A DNA stretch of 64,000 bases. Source: Rotaria socialis (taxonomy: Eukaryota; Rotifera; Eurotatoria; Philodinida; Philodinidae). The position numbers were made by a program, and so were the translations under genes. The stretch lies in contig CAJNYU010004201.1 in NCBI GenBank assembly GCA_905331475.1, forward strand, positions 8,935 through 72,934, given 5' to 3'. This document shows, piece after piece, positions 1-12,463 of the stretch (position 1 is the stretch's first letter; each line of letters opens with the position of its first letter). The notes below the pieces were generated by a model. It worked only from the letters and a program-made list of their open reading frames with translations, was not told where the DNA came from and ran no database searches.

Positions 1-632
1 GGGGGGGGGGGGGGTCCAAATTGCTACCCTATATACTTCAACACTCCTTTCAGATCGTGTTTCACAAAAACAATTTTTTTGATGTATGGCAACGAGATAT
101 TTATGAAGATTTTATCTATGTGAAAAAATTAAGTTTATTCTGTAGTGCTATGTCAGCGAGAGGGTGCCTCTGTAATCAATGCTACACTATGTCACGGATA
201 AAAATAAGGAAAGAGAAAGTTCACAAATAAATGCACTTTTGAATAATGTGTAGCCTTACTATGATACATTGTAGTCGCTCTCCAATAAATATTCGTCTAT
301 TGGTGACCAACAATAAGTATAGGTCGATTAATGAATAGCTGTTACATGGCAATATCTAGTTCCTGTCGTTTTTTTTTTGATAAAACGAATGTACGTCTAA
401 TGTAAGGGTGTAGACAGCTGAGTGTGACACTTTTTTTTACAGTATAATTCGTTGGAACCTTTTTATATAAACTCTGTGTGATAAGCACTTCTTGTTTTTA
501 TCAAGGGATAAAAGAAGAATTAAATAATCATAAGACTGATCGACGAAAAACAGATACAAAAATGTCCATTCAGCATATTTCACATAGTGACAATACGTAG
601 AAAAACAATACTGTGACCCTATACTGAGGCGT
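1..632. other. No gene recognised; starts in a G homopolymer
   Basis: The first 14 bases are all G, and the sequence changes abruptly into AT-rich DNA, so the left edge is probably a contig end or homopolymer scar rather than biology. The short open frame that follows on the plus strand has no recognisable domain or splice structure. From about 240 to 632 the sequence is AT-rich with T-runs and no gene that I can support. Confidence 0.5.
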
Positions 633-1227
633 TTATATTAGCGATATCCGAGTTGGGCACCGAGGGAGATCGACATAGAGACACCAAGGAAAAGGAGCAT
701 GACCAACATCAACTTCTATTTCATCTTGTTCTTTGGTGTCTTCATTGATTATGCTCAATTGGTGTTCATCACAATTCAATGTGATTGTATATACATGACT
801 GTCCCTTTTCATGTTGTTCAAAATTTGTTTCAGCTCATAACGGTCAATTCTTCCATTAAGAAGACGGCCATAATCTTTTTGCCAACCGTACGTCGAAGGA
901 CTAACAGAATAGGAGCCCCAACAGTATTCATCCGGTATAGGTGGTATATTTCGTGAGCGAATACCCAAAACTGGATACCCATTATCTACTCTTATTCGGA
1001 CACAATGGATGCCAGATGAATATGAGTGAATGCCAAGTGCACATCCAGGTAATCCAGGTTTGACGGTCATGATCGTGCGTTCATTGTCTAGTAATTGCAC
1101 TGCGTTTTCATCAAATATATAAATTTGTGCAAATTTCTCATCGTTCACTATGTTCTCAATGGTAGACTTTGTTGATGATGGATTAGAGAAAGCCATATGT
1201 TTCTTCTGTACTTCTATTCGATTAAAC
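633..1227 (-). CDS. SPRY (B30.2)-like domain protein, probably the last exon of a longer gene
   Basis: About 198 residues are open on the minus strand to a stop at 633. Pieces such as GIHCVRIRVDNGYPVLGIRS, the CWGSYSVSPSTYGWQ block and a C-terminal PFPWCLYVDLP stretch resemble SPRY/B30.2 beta-sandwiches, which bind proteins or peptides and often sit behind RING or B-box modules. This is family-level recognition by pattern only. A good acceptor (TTGTTCCAG) lies just before the first in-frame Met near 1229, so the exon may start at about 1227 and continue from an upstream exon that I could not pin down. In-frame Mets also exist near the exon start, so a short stand-alone SPRY protein is possible. 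No catalytic residues are expected. Nothing next to it suggests a partner. Confidence 0.6.
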
Positions 1228-1229
1228 AC

Positions 1230-2353
1230 TGGAACAATAAAATATCTTCCTTTTGCACTTTTGCACTCACGTCTACTTTTGACAGCCTACAATTTCTCTT
1301 ACTTATTCGTATATTTCTTCATATAACAGGCAACACGGAAAACGACAACATATAGGCGCATTTTTTATTCGAAACGGTCGTTATTGCATCATGTAACACG
1401 TCTTTGGTCTGCGTTAATCGCCAAACGAACGTGCACAAGAGAACGTAGTATTTCTTTCTGTGTGCCTACTCGATAAGACATCTAGAAGTGGAGAAACGTA
1501 TCCTTTTTGCTCTTTTGCGTTCTCATATACTAACTACGACTTTTTTTTCTCAATCTTATACTCTTCAAATAATAGACAACAGAGCAAACGAAAAAATATG
1601 AGAGTGAATGTTATTCATTTAATTTCACTTCCTATTGACTGGTCCAAAATTTTTAACTTCGTGCAGAGTTGAGAAAAGTTATGTTATTTGAAAGAGAGTC
1701 GGAAAGTGACTATATGGTGATACTATCATTATAGTGTAAGGTCAAGTTCTATTAAAAGTTTTTTTTAAAGATTCTTCAATAAGAATCACAGCAACATATT
1801 TTTACTATAGAAATCGATTAATATCGATTAACATTTTTCGGCAGATTCTGCCATTGTTCAATCATCAATGTTCAATCAAAAAAGTTCATCCGTATTGTTA
1901 AAAAAAGAATGCATTTAGAAGAGAGGAGGAGAGCCATAGTCGTTCTTTTGTAGACCGAAGTCTACTCTACAAAGACCTGTATTTGGTTTCCTGTTTAAAT
2001 CCAAAAAGCCCAAGAAAAATTCGATACAATATTATACGCCATGTTGATTGTAGAAATAGATGAGCTTATATGATTAAATAGTTTTGAAATTTTATCTATT
2101 CAAGTTGAAAATGATATAGAACATCTATTTGAGCAAGAAGATGTAATTCTTGAACATCGAAGCACTCATTAATGTCAACTACGCATCATACTATGTTAGT
2201 GTCTTGAAATAGCCCATATGGGAAACACGTTTTATTTCTAAAAAATTGCAGTCAAAAATCTTCTTTTCTCTGTGGTGTGTTCATTATCGATGATTGTTAT
2301 ACGATTTGATAATGATCTTGTTTTCAGGCGGAGAATTTTTGGATGCTAGTTAA
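1230..2353. other. Intergenic; no gene seen
   Basis: AT-rich DNA with several T-runs. A possible upstream exon of the SPRY gene lies somewhere near 1260-1380 on the minus strand, but no splice pair that keeps the frame was found. The plus-strand frame at 1460-1672 has no domain and looks random. Confidence 0.4.
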
Positions 2354-2429
2354 CTATTCCTTCCACAGAGACAACTGATTCCGTGTACCAAAAACTGGTT
2401 GATGAATAAGAGAAGCAATAATATTTTCT

Positions 2430-2479
2430 GAGTGTGGGTGTGGATATATACAAGAAAGAACAACACGCACACCCACACC
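2430..2479. repeat. TGTGGG hairpin repeat, copy A
   Basis: The left arm is GAGTGTGGGTGTGGAT and the right arm is CACACCCACACC, separated by about 20 nt. The element sits inside the hAT remnant between two stretches that still read as one protein frame (a QLLEANR side and an ENIIASLIHQ side), so it looks inserted. See copies B, C and D. Confidence 0.7.
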
Positions 2480-2956
2480 TACCCTATTTGCTTCTAAAAG
2501 CTGAATCAAATCAACTGCATCAATAATTGTAGTTGAACGTGCATGTTTATCGAATATCGGTCGGATAAATTTCTCCGAAAACTTTAAAATTCCTGTTGTT
2601 GGTATATCCATTGATGATATAATAGTCCTCAGTGATGCCCCTGCCTTGTAAAATGTGTGTAAGAGAGATAAGAATCAAAGATTATAAATGGATTATATTG
2701 TGAGGTTTAGCAATGAAATATAAATAAGCTAACAGAACTTTTTTTCGTTTCCACATCATTTTATCTAATTGCCAGAATAAAAATGCTTTTTCGAATGAAG
2801 ATCATTTACTAAATGAATAACTTTATGAAATAAAATGCACAGTGCATTAGAATCTAGTTCAATATAAGCATTAATTTCTGTCGATAAACATCTGTTTTCT
2901 TCTCATAATCAACTGAATGACGAATACGAAAATTCCACTTTTATCTGTTTCATGAA

Positions 2957-3043
2957 GAATGTGGGTGTGGGTGTTAGTGTCGGCGTATGTATGGGTTTTA
3001 TGGTGAGCGTGAATTAAGAGAGAAAATCCACACCCACACCCTC
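2957..3043. repeat. TGTGGG hairpin repeat, copy B
   Basis: The left arm is AATGTGGGTGTGGGTGTTAG and the right arm is CCACACCCACACCCTC, followed by AAGATATT. It lies at the point where the hAT frame PESKNFLN turns into the low-complexity peptide RVWVWIF, as expected for an insertion. It is the longest of the four copies. Confidence 0.7.
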
Positions 3044-5670
3044 AAGATATTCAGAAAATTTTTACTTTCAGGATAGACTGTAGAAATACTTTTCATCAAT
3101 GATAAACGTTTTGATGAAAATCTATCATTGAGCTCTACTAACATACAATCAATCAAAGGAAAATAGATTTGATTCATGAAATCTGTTGATGATGATATAA
3201 CTTCACATTGTCCAAGTGTTGAACTGATGACAAATGCTTCAAATCTAACTGGAATTGTTGTTACACGATGTGATTTGTACTGTTGTATGAAATCAATTTC
3301 ATTTGCATCACAAAATTCTTTTGTTTTATTATAAACTTGTTGAAATGATTGTTCATTTCGAAGATCTTGTGTTTGTTGAATAATCGATATTATTAAATGT
3401 TCACCACGTACATGATCCAATGAAGGATATTAAGGAAGAAAGATAATATGCTTTGCAATTTCAGAAGGACAAGAAAGATGATACTTTTTAAATGATCACT
3501 CAAGACCTTAATCAAACCAAAAAATCGATGAAGAATAAACGAAGTAATAATAAACATTGATTTTTTCACATAGATTAATAATCCACCAGCGTTGGTCGAC
3601 CTTGAACCACCATCTTCTTCACTAATATCATCAAGTGCTTTGATGATTACAGGAAAATTATTAATAATAGAATCAATAGCGCTCCAGCGTGAATCTCAAC
3701 GTGTTCAAGCCCACAATTTAAGTGTAGAAGATTGAACTACAAATGAAAATAAAATAAAAACAGGTTGCATTTAGAGAACGTTAGTAGAGTAATCACCTAA
3801 ACCTAGTTCTTTTTGTGCTTGTTTAAAATATGTATTGGCTACACCAGATTCAGTGAAAAATGAATAAATATTTGCAACAATCGAGAAATAATCTGATATT
3901 TAACAAACAATTTTACAAGTATCACTGACGACTAGATTGAGACGATGGGCTGAACAATGAATATATATGCCCTTCGGCATATGCTTTCTTAATAAAACAT
4001 GAACTCCTGCTTGACATCCTGGCATTACGGATGCTCTAAAAATATGATAAATAAAATAGGTGTTAACATCTCGCGCATTTAGTAGAAAAAGAAAAACAGC
4101 TGATTCCTACCCATCAAAGCATAAACAAATACATGATTGTAAAGAAATATTCAAACTATTTAAAAAATCAACAATCTTATTTGCTAATGTTCCAGCATCA
4201 AATTCTTCGAACTCAACAAAACCAAGAAAATATTCCTTCACAACATTCGAACTATCTATTGTACGGCCATTTAGATCACGAACAAATCGAATAACTATTG
4301 ACAATTGTTGATTGCAACTGATATCTCGACATTCATCACTCATTATATGAAGTAATTCATTCTGAATATCATGACTCAGATAATTAGCGTTACTCGAAGA
4401 ATCTTGAAAGATTGATTGAACTAAAGAATCAGTTTTCGCTGCCCAATGAAGAATTTCTAGAAAATTACCCCGATTTGAACTTCTGAAGCGGAAAAAAACG
4501 GATTCCATTCTTTAGAAAGATGTCTCTGAAGCTTCTAAAAATAAATTGAGTTTACGTACTGGTCATTCTCCTCGTGACCACTAAAACTAATCATTTGACG
4601 TGCCAAAATATGTAATGTTGAATAAATCTTTACAAGATGATCACGATTTTTACGTATTTGAATAGCACGACCAGAATCTAATTTCTTAATAACACTTGAA
4701 TCCGTTTCTTCTCGTTGTTTATATGACAAATAATTTTTTGTTGCAATTATATGTGATTGGGATAATGCGTGTTTTATCAAACCACTACCTTTTTACAATG
4801 CTTTTTTTCCAATTATTAAATCCAGAATTGGAAAAAGAATCACTAGCAAAGTTTATTAACAGAAAAATGACGACAGTAATAACAATAGCATGCATCTTTT
4901 TGAATATAATACTCCAACCACTGTCTATCAATGTACCAGCTAGATTGAAATGAACGTTTTTGATGATTCAACGGATAGGTTACTAATTTTGGTTGAACAG
5001 GAGGATCAATACATGACGTACTGATATCATTTAGACCAGATTTCGCTTCAAAACTTTCATTCAAAGAAACCGAGGTTGCGAGAGAAGATGATGAAGTATC
5101 AGAAACAAGATCACACGTAATTTGGTCACCACAACATGAAGAGACAGAAAGAGAACAAAAACCGGATTTTCAGATTAAGTTGATATTGATAATGACGATG
5201 AAATAATCACATTTGATTCTGTGTGTTCTTCATTATTACGTGCTTTTTTGGCGGAAGAAAGAAAGAAGGATTCTATAGTCCGACGTTTGCCAGGATTCAT
5301 TTTTAGTTTAGAGATTGTGTTTCAGCCTCAAGAAAAGAGGATAATATTGTGTTGGATTCTTTGAATAACCGATAGAAAATTGAACGAATATCTCTGTGGT
5401 GGTGCATGAAGAGATATGTTGCGACATCACGCGCAGAAAAGATTATCAATTTTTTAAAACCTTAAAAAAGTTCTGGGGACGCTCAGCCCTTGTAGCCTCC
5501 CCATTGGCGCCGTCGCTACCAGTAACGAGTCTCTTTCATAAGCAATTTGCTTTATTACGACGTCATTCTTATAAAGTTATTGCACTATTAAGATGTATAT
5601 TGCGAAAGAACGTCATGATATATACGCAGAAAGAAAATAAGCGACGAACACACTTTAATATCAGCTGCAC

Positions 5671-6168
5671 ATGACGAACCAATTACATCTGACAGGCCTT
5701 CTTCAAGCAATCACTCGCACTCTAAATACATTCAATATTCAAGCCGGCTCAGCACTCATAGAACGAGCTCTTGTGAATGTTAATGATGATCCTAACAATA
5801 CTCAATTACTTGCTAATCTAAAACAGGAACTTGATCAACTACCACCATTAGCGAACCTCAATATGCATGAAGAAATGCTTTGGTTCTTTCGAACAATAAT
5901 TGACTATGTATATGCTGCCAATGTGATCGACAAAAGACTCGTGACACGAGCTATTGAAAAGCTTAATCGTGGCTTAGAACCATTTGCTCGAAATGATGAA
6001 CAACGAACGGCCTTGCTCGAAATGCAAATAGCGAAAGACGATGCACTCGACGTCGAACCACGCCATCGAATAGGTAACAAGCCAAACAAGCAATGTGTTA
6101 TTGACGCGACATATGAAAAGGACGAAGATTTGCATATGACGCGTGAGCTAAAGTTAACTGGTTACTGA
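5671..6168 (+). CDS. Uncharacterised 165-aa intronless protein
   Basis: A single open frame from ATG at 5671 to TGA at 6166-6168. I do not recognise the family. The protein is soluble and mostly helical in appearance, with no signal peptide or membrane segment. It has leucine-rich stretches (LHLTGLLQAITRTLNTFNIQ, DQLPPLANLNMHEEMLWFF) and a charged, less ordered C-terminal third. Its base and codon use are more balanced than the surrounding DNA, and two AATAAA signals follow at 6262-6267 and 6275-6280. Both points support a real expressed gene. It lies just beyond the hAT relic, so a transposon-associated or retro-copied origin is possible. The start codon is the first Met after an in-frame break and is plausible but not proven. 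Confidence 0.6.
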   Translation: MTNQLHLTGLLQAITRTLNTFNIQAGSALIERALVNVNDDPNNTQLLANLKQELDQLPPLANLNMHEEMLWFFRTIIDYVYAANVIDKRLVTRAIEKLNRGLEPFARNDEQRTALLEMQIAKDDALDVEPRHRIGNKPNKQCVIDATYEKDEDLHMTRELKLTGY

Positions 6169-9100
6169 TAGCGAGCAATGAAAGAAAAGAAAGACAACAA
6201 ATCAATATAAGGCTGAAAATTTTATGGAGCTATGTATGCATATGTGTAAATGCGGAACACCAATAAACGATATGAATAAAGACGGCAAAGAAAGATTTGT
6301 GGGCTTCTACTTTTTTCAGACGCATGAAATTATGCTCTAGCAATCAGTAAGTTTAGAGAAACTAGAATATAACAGACTTTTTGATTAATCCAACAACAAA
6401 TAAAAAATTAATTAGATGAGGTTCTATGAAAAGCTATAGGATGAGGAACAGAACAGAAATCAAATCAAATTGCAATTTTGAATGTGCTTTTTCTTATATA
6501 TGAGTATCTTTAAAATTTAAATATTAATATTGCTAGAAACTCTAACTAACATATAATTAAATCTTCTTAGTAACACAATGAAAAACTTGCTTCAGTACGA
6601 ATATTCTTAGTCTTATTGACGAAGAAAAAAAATAATTTCTATTTTTTAACTTGACTTCCACGAAAGACTGATTCGACAAGAAAAATAGAAACGCTTTTCT
6701 AGAATATACAAGTTTAATCTCATAAATATTTAAAGCGTTTGCAACGTGTGATTCTGTTTCTGAAAAATAAATTCATCAAATAGTAACTCTGCAATCTTAA
6801 TATTTAGTTAACAGCAAATATTGCCTGTTTAATTAGAACTTACTCTACAAGCGGATTCAGATGCATTAAATGATTATTTACATGTTATACTACTATATTA
6901 TAATTGAATATGCTGCTTGTGTTTACTACTGTATAATGTTAACTATTTCTTCACTATAGAAAAGTAACATGAATCGAAAATCGATTCACTTGGCTCTAGA
7001 CTGGCAGAACACACATACAAATATATGAACAGCGGACGAAGTCGGCTGTTTATGGCACAGATCCTGAAATTTCCGAAGAGATAACCGGAGAAGCTCAAGC
7101 GAGCGTGGAGTACCGATGAGAGAAAAATGAAAAATTTCCAAGAGCATGACTAAAAAACGCATCTAAAGTTAACCCAAAAGACAGATGCGAAGCAACGCCC
7201 GAGCCATGATTCTGGTTTTAACCGGGGGTAGAGAGCTCTCAGGCTCCTAACCAGTAGAATGCACTCTTGATAATGCTCGTCATGGTAGCTTAAATATCTT
7301 TGACAGGGGAAAAAATGAAATTTCACCTAGTTACTGGATTGGATCATGGAGCTGAGAGATTTAGTGATCGTAGGATTAAAGTTCTTTATCGGAACTCGCC
7401 TGCCCCCTCCCCTCACTTGCTACGCCATTAGAAGTAACTACTCCAACTGTCCCTTCAGTAAATTCGTCCATAATATGTACCATGGTAGTGTTCATTTCTG
7501 CCACAGAAATGGTCGTTTGTGCCATGATTGATTGAAATCTAGAATATGCAGTATTGTAATCTTTAACGTCGTTCACTGCTCTTTTACATAATTTCAGACC
7601 TTGAGGAAGGTTATTGTAGATTTCTAGTTAATATTTTTTCTCTGCCTTTTTATTTAGTGACCTTACAAAGAGGTCTACATTTATGTAAAAGACCGTAATA
7701 CCGGACGATTTAAACATATATTTTTAAATCTTCGGCCTACTATTAGAACATAAAAATAAAAATATAGATTTAGGCAGATTTGTAGATAGAAAAAATTTAC
7801 ATTATTATTTATTTCACAAGATATTGAATTGAAAAGAAGACAGCAGATCTTCGAAATGTTTTCTTCATAATAAATAAATATAACTATGATTAGTCTTATT
7901 ATCAATTACCAATTAGAAATGGAGAGAGAAATTATTAATCAAAAATTTATTGTATACAGTATCTCATTTGATTACAAAAACGTAGTGAGATTCTCAGAAT
8001 TTCTGAAAAGAAAAGGAGTACTAAAGTGATATTTTAAGTCGAGACTGTTAGTAAGAGTCAAAAAATCATTTGAAAACTTTTCTGATAAAGTTTACTTTCT
8101 ATTGAAATAAAGAAAGCTTTTATTGAGTTGGACATCGAAGGAGTGATGTCATTTCAAAGAACAAATATTTATCTTCGATTGAAAGCCTTTTCATTAATAG
8201 GAGTTATCCTATTGATAATGACAAGAACTAATAGTCTATTGCACATTCCGACTAAAATATCTTTCTTACTATATAGTTAGCAGAAATAAAATATGTTTGA
8301 AATTTTACACGCCTTTTGTTTACAAACCCACGATCCTTGACGACGGCGCATTTTCAACAGTGCAAAATTCTATGCTGATAACTCAATGTTCAAAATATAC
8401 TGAATGATGTGATGCTACGGCCAAGATTGCCTACTTTAGTGAACAATTTACAGATTAGTTTTGAGATTTGAAGATTAAGCATATTCCAGCCGTATTTTTA
8501 GAATATTTAATTGTTTCTACAAAGAGACTATTATCATTACAAGTACGTTTTTGATTTATGAAAGTAGTTCAAATACATCCGTCGTATATGGAAGCTGGGA
8601 TCGTTAAGAAAGAAACTAATTCTTCTTGATGTTCTATGGACAAAAATCGTTTCTTAATAATGCTACTCATTCTTTTGATTTGCGTAACACATAACAACAA
8701 AAAGTCGCGCTCAATTTAACCTGACGCAATACAAATTACATCTCGTCAATATATGACAATTGCGGATCATACAAATGTTCAAAGAATATATTTCGAAATA
8801 ATTGCTATTCATTATATCAATATACAAGACGATAGAAAACTCTAACCATACACGGTATATAAAATCGCTTTCTGGTGGGTACGGGTATGGATATATCAGT
8901 CTGTGTGCTAATGAGAAGATCCACACCCTCAAATTTACATAAGGTGGCGTGAGTATGATAGACTGAGTAATTTCTTGATGTCTGTTCATCACTTCAATTG
9001 ATAGTCGCGCGACTTGCAGACTTTTATTTATTTAGAAAGAAAGCAGCATGCATGCATGTCTTGCATCATCATGAGTCAGAAATTCATAAAATCGTCCTTC

Positions 9101-9355
9101 TTCCGTTCTTCGCCTTTCTTTTTCTTGTTAACATCGTTTGATTGTGAAAACGTAGAAAAAGTCTACGTGTTAACTTCTGTTCGACTTCTGGGTAAATAAG
9201 CATTACTTTTTTCCTACCATACACAAAACGTAACTTTTACCAGGGTATTTACCAATTGTATTCATATCATAGGGCTGTTCTCAGCAATTCGTTGTTCATA
9301 TCTTTATTTATTTCTTGCAGACAAACAGAGCTTCACTTCATAATCCACACAAAGA
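6169..9355. other. Gene-poor region; no complete gene seen
   Basis: About 3.2 kb of mostly AT-rich DNA. The part at 7000-7460 is clearly more GC-rich than its flanks and reads like old inserted or coding DNA. On the minus strand at 7376-7576 a 66-residue frame (QSIMAQTTISVAEMNTTMVH) has protein-like composition but no recognised domain and may be a gene or transposon fragment. One TGTGGG hairpin (copy C) is present. The rest (7600-8700) shows no gene. Confidence 0.45.
8874..8930. repeat. TGTGGG hairpin repeat, copy C
   Basis: The left arm is GGTGGGTACGGGTATGGATA and the right arm is GATCCACACCCTC followed by AAATTT. Read on the minus strand, the right end aligns with copy B (GAGGGTGTGG, then ATCTTCTC against ATTTTCTC), which shows that these are related copies rather than chance G-rich sequence. 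Confidence 0.65.
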
Positions 9356-12275
9356 ATGTCATCTTCGTAAGTTATTTTCATCTTAATGTGAGACACGTGT
9401 TGAATTTTTTACGTATAGAAAAGTCTTGCAGTAGTTTAGTTGAGCAATTTTTGGATCGATAATTTAATTTTGCAATGCAAAACCATCTTTTTCAGGGTCA
9501 AAAAAATCTAGGGAAACTTTCACTTTACTTTGAGTTCTTACTGTTCTTATCATCTGTAACATAATGAAAAATTGTGCAAATACATTATAGTTTTCCCGCT
9601 ACGTAAGTATTCGAGTTCTGTTTGATCTGAAAATGGTACTTTTGTTTGTTTTATAACCTGCCATACTGCTCGGAAAAAAATAATTGCTAAAAATAATATT
9701 TGAATTTTTTTAAACATAAATTAGGTGAGGTTTTCATCAATAGAATTGTGGAAACGTTTCTGTTATCACTATTTTGATTTTAACTGAGTTTTATAGAATT
9801 CATTAATCATATTTCTATAATCTATGTAGAGAACTCAACAGTGAGACGATCATTGATGGCACTAAGGATTCGAGTGATGGTCAAAAAAGCACTACTTGCT
9901 CTATATCATCTTTGCAGAAAACCAAACCATGTACTCGAGGCTCAAAGAATATTTCGGCAAGCGAATACGGTGGTCACATGAATACGCATCATAATCAATC
10001 AAGTTCACAACAATCGACCACGCATTACAATCGTCATATATGCTTCTCGTGGTGAGTCATCTGTTTATATTCCCTCATACCATGTGAATTGTTCGGCAGT
10101 TTTTACGAGTCTTATTTGAGTATCTTGTGAATTCAGTTTCTTTGGCAAGCCTCAATCTATTCATTCTTGCCGAGTCAGACTCTTAGTTATAATGAATTTA
10201 TCAGTCAAACGGCATTTTAATTTTTCTTCATCGGTACAAAATCCAGTATTAAGCATTGTTTACTTTTTTTCCAACAATCATTATCAATCATTTTGATTCT
10301 TTATTAAAGCGCATCACCATTATCTCCGGATTCAACCTTGAGCCATATTATGCCGTGTCAATCTCATCACAAGTTTTGTGTTAATTGTATTCATAATTTA
10401 ATGGCAGAACATATTAAACTAAAGACTGCTCCTTGTTGCTGTGTTAATATATGCGATCAGCAATTGCCGAAATACGATGTTTCATGTTTACCGCTGGAAC
10501 CGGATATGATTGCTCATTTGCTGGAACTTGTTACTACAGAAGAATGTCCTCAATGTCCACAATGTCTCTTTTATATCAAGTTTGAAACTTTGCGCAAATT
10601 TGAAGGGCATGTGACTTATTGCAGACCAGACGACATGGTTCCATGTGAATACTGTTGCTGTCTATATCGATCTCGTCAATTGGACGAACATTCACGATAT
10701 TGCCGTAATATATCCGAACAACAACGACAACAAGCCTTTATAGATTTTATTGTATCAAAACTGAAATACCCTTTTACACCAGCACAAGTTCGTCATTACA
10801 TCGAACGAAAAAATCGAAATCGACAAGCACTTGATCTCCATAAAATTGTTGATGACTTAGCTAATTTCGGTACGACTTGTGATAATTTAGAATATTCAGC
10901 CATGCTTTCTACAAGAAAAAGCAGTTCGTCATTTTCTTTATGATTTCAGTGTTTTCTTCCTGAAATTCGTTGGAATTTCTTAAAAATTGAATGAAAACAA
11001 ATCGTAATCGTCTGTAACTTTGTTTGAGCGAAAAATTCATTGTTGTTGATTTTCATTTGAAATGTCGGTTTTGTTTTCGACTCTAGGCAGTACATTCCCA
11101 TACAAAGTACCTACTTTTAACTGTGGTGTTTGCTTGGAATCATATCCATACCAAGATATTTTCGTTTTTGGTTGTAAGGACAGTCATAAATTGTGCTATG
11201 GCTGCTTTGAAGAATCATGTACAGTGAAGATGAATAGTGGTGAAATCCTCAAATGTGCTTTATGTGATTATCAATTAGAACATGGCGAAATTAATCAATT
11301 GCGAGTGGCTCGCGAGCAGAAAAAGAAATTTCATGAACATCAAATAGAGAAGACATTTAGTAATTTTATTAACAATGCCCGTGGAATTATCAAATGTCCG
11401 AATCGAGAATGTAAATGGGTTGTAGAAGCCCGACATCCAAATGCACAATTTCGAGTTGTATGTCATGCGTGTGCCAATGAGTTCTGTTCGATTTGTAATC
11501 AACAATATCATTATCGAACGACTTGTCAGGAAGTAACGCAAACAACACAACAATGGTTTGTTTGGTGTACTACAGGTAAATAAATACAGTTCAATTTAAC
11601 TTGAGGTTTTTCTTGTTGTTCATCTTAAAGAACGTGGCAACTATTGGAGAGTTCGAGCACAACAGGATGCTAGTTATCGTGCTCAATTGGATGATTATGA
11701 AAGACAAAAAGTGGCGAATAATCGACGAAATGAAGAATTACGTCGTCGTTACAATGATTTGAAAGCTGATGAAGAATTCAAAGCACAGAATTGTCGTCTT
11801 TGTCCACATTGTAAACGTGTCGTACAACACATGGGAGGATGCAGTAGTATGATATGTGGACAAAATTTTCATGGTGGCGATCAACAATCAGGATGTGGCC
11901 AAACTTTTAATTGGGATAACGCTCAACGTTATGTACCCATTATTAGTGCAGGTCCAGAACAAAATAAAAATGATTTACCCCGTATAGAGAATAAGCATAA
12001 AGTAGTTCATGAAGGCATTAGGTAAATACTTCGAGAAGAACCTAATCCATATAGACTATCCATTAATGAAATTCGTTTTCAGATGTAATGGTTGTCATAA
12101 AGATGTTGAAGGTATTCGTTTCGATTGTATTCATTGTCCCTCGCTAACTTATTGTGAAAAGTGTGAACAACGGTGCACTTTGACGCATTCAGAAGAACTT
12201 CGAAAACACAACCAACAACAACACGTATTTCGGTTGATAACGACACCAGAAAGGTATCGTAGAAAACGACAATGA
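9356..12275 (+). CDS. RING/TRAF-like plus RBR (TRIAD) plus ZZ zinc-finger E3 ubiquitin ligase
   Basis: Proposed exons are 9356-9366, 9842-10051, 10310-10923, 11087-11575, 11631-12021 and 12083-12275, summing to 1908 nt (635 aa). Modules in order: a Ser/Thr/Gln-rich N-terminus; a first RING (CFSC ... MPCQSHHKFCVNC); a TRAF-like Cys/His segment (CPQCPQC ... HVTYC ... CEYCCC ... HSRYC); a basic helical stretch; RING1 (CGVCLES ... CYGC); an IBR (CPNRECKWVV ... CHACANEFCSICNQQYHY); a coiled, charged linker; RING2 (CPHCKRVVQHMGGCSSMICG), with the Cys of GGC in the position of the RBR catalytic cysteine; and a ZZ finger (CNGCHKDVEG ... CIHC ... CEKC) near the end. RBR ligases form a thioester with ubiquitin on that cysteine. 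The 10923/11087 junction uses a weak GTTCGT donor. The alternative is two genes, 9356-10943 (280 aa) and 11062-12275 (365 aa, Met at 11062); both models stay in frame. Confidence 0.75.
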
Positions 12276-12457
12276 AGTATTAAAACAGGCGTATTCGTTT
12301 TTGAACTTGTTTTTAATGATATTCATAAAAAGCATAATGGAAATTTGATGTTACTTTCACGCTTCATTCTACGTAAATTTCTTTTTCTGTTCACTCTGTA
12401 ACCGTACCGCAATGCTTTGATTATTCGCCTATTCTTTTTGATTCTTTTAGTTTTACA

Positions 12458-12463
12458 ATAAAG
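12458..12463 (+). terminator. AATAAA poly(A) signal of the RBR gene
   Basis: AATAAA lies about 180 nt after the stop codon of the RBR gene, followed by T-rich DNA. It is the best placed signal for ending this transcript. Confidence 0.4.

Larger units (their letters stand above)
2354..5301 (-). mobile_element. Decayed hAT-family transposase (TTF zinc finger / DUF4371, ZMYM1-like), intron-containing
   Basis: Reading the minus strand from a Met near 5300, the order is: a basic start (MNPGKRRTIESFF), as in ZMYM1-like hAT proteins; a TTF-type zinc finger around 4850-4980 (SSWYIDRQWLEYYIQKDACY, then CYYCRHF); a DUF4371 region at 4107-4780; a FDG/ASVM junction across a short intron (about 4035-4110); and the hallmark HCSAHRLNLVVSDTC near 3930-3960. 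A catalytic-domain tail extends to 2354. In-frame stops occur, for example shortly after VSDTCKIVC, and in the block near 3690-3730 (TLKLWA then a stop), so the gene is a relic. No clear terminal inverted repeats or the C-terminal hAT dimerisation motif were identified. Two hairpin repeats lie inside the former coding sequence. The family is a cut-and-paste DNA transposase; this copy is very probably inactive. Confidence 0.8.

Noticed and set aside
5396-5674. 92-codon plus-strand frame before the 165-aa gene
   Set aside because: Overlaps the promoter side of the hAT relic and the following gene; composition and lack of domains suggest chance.
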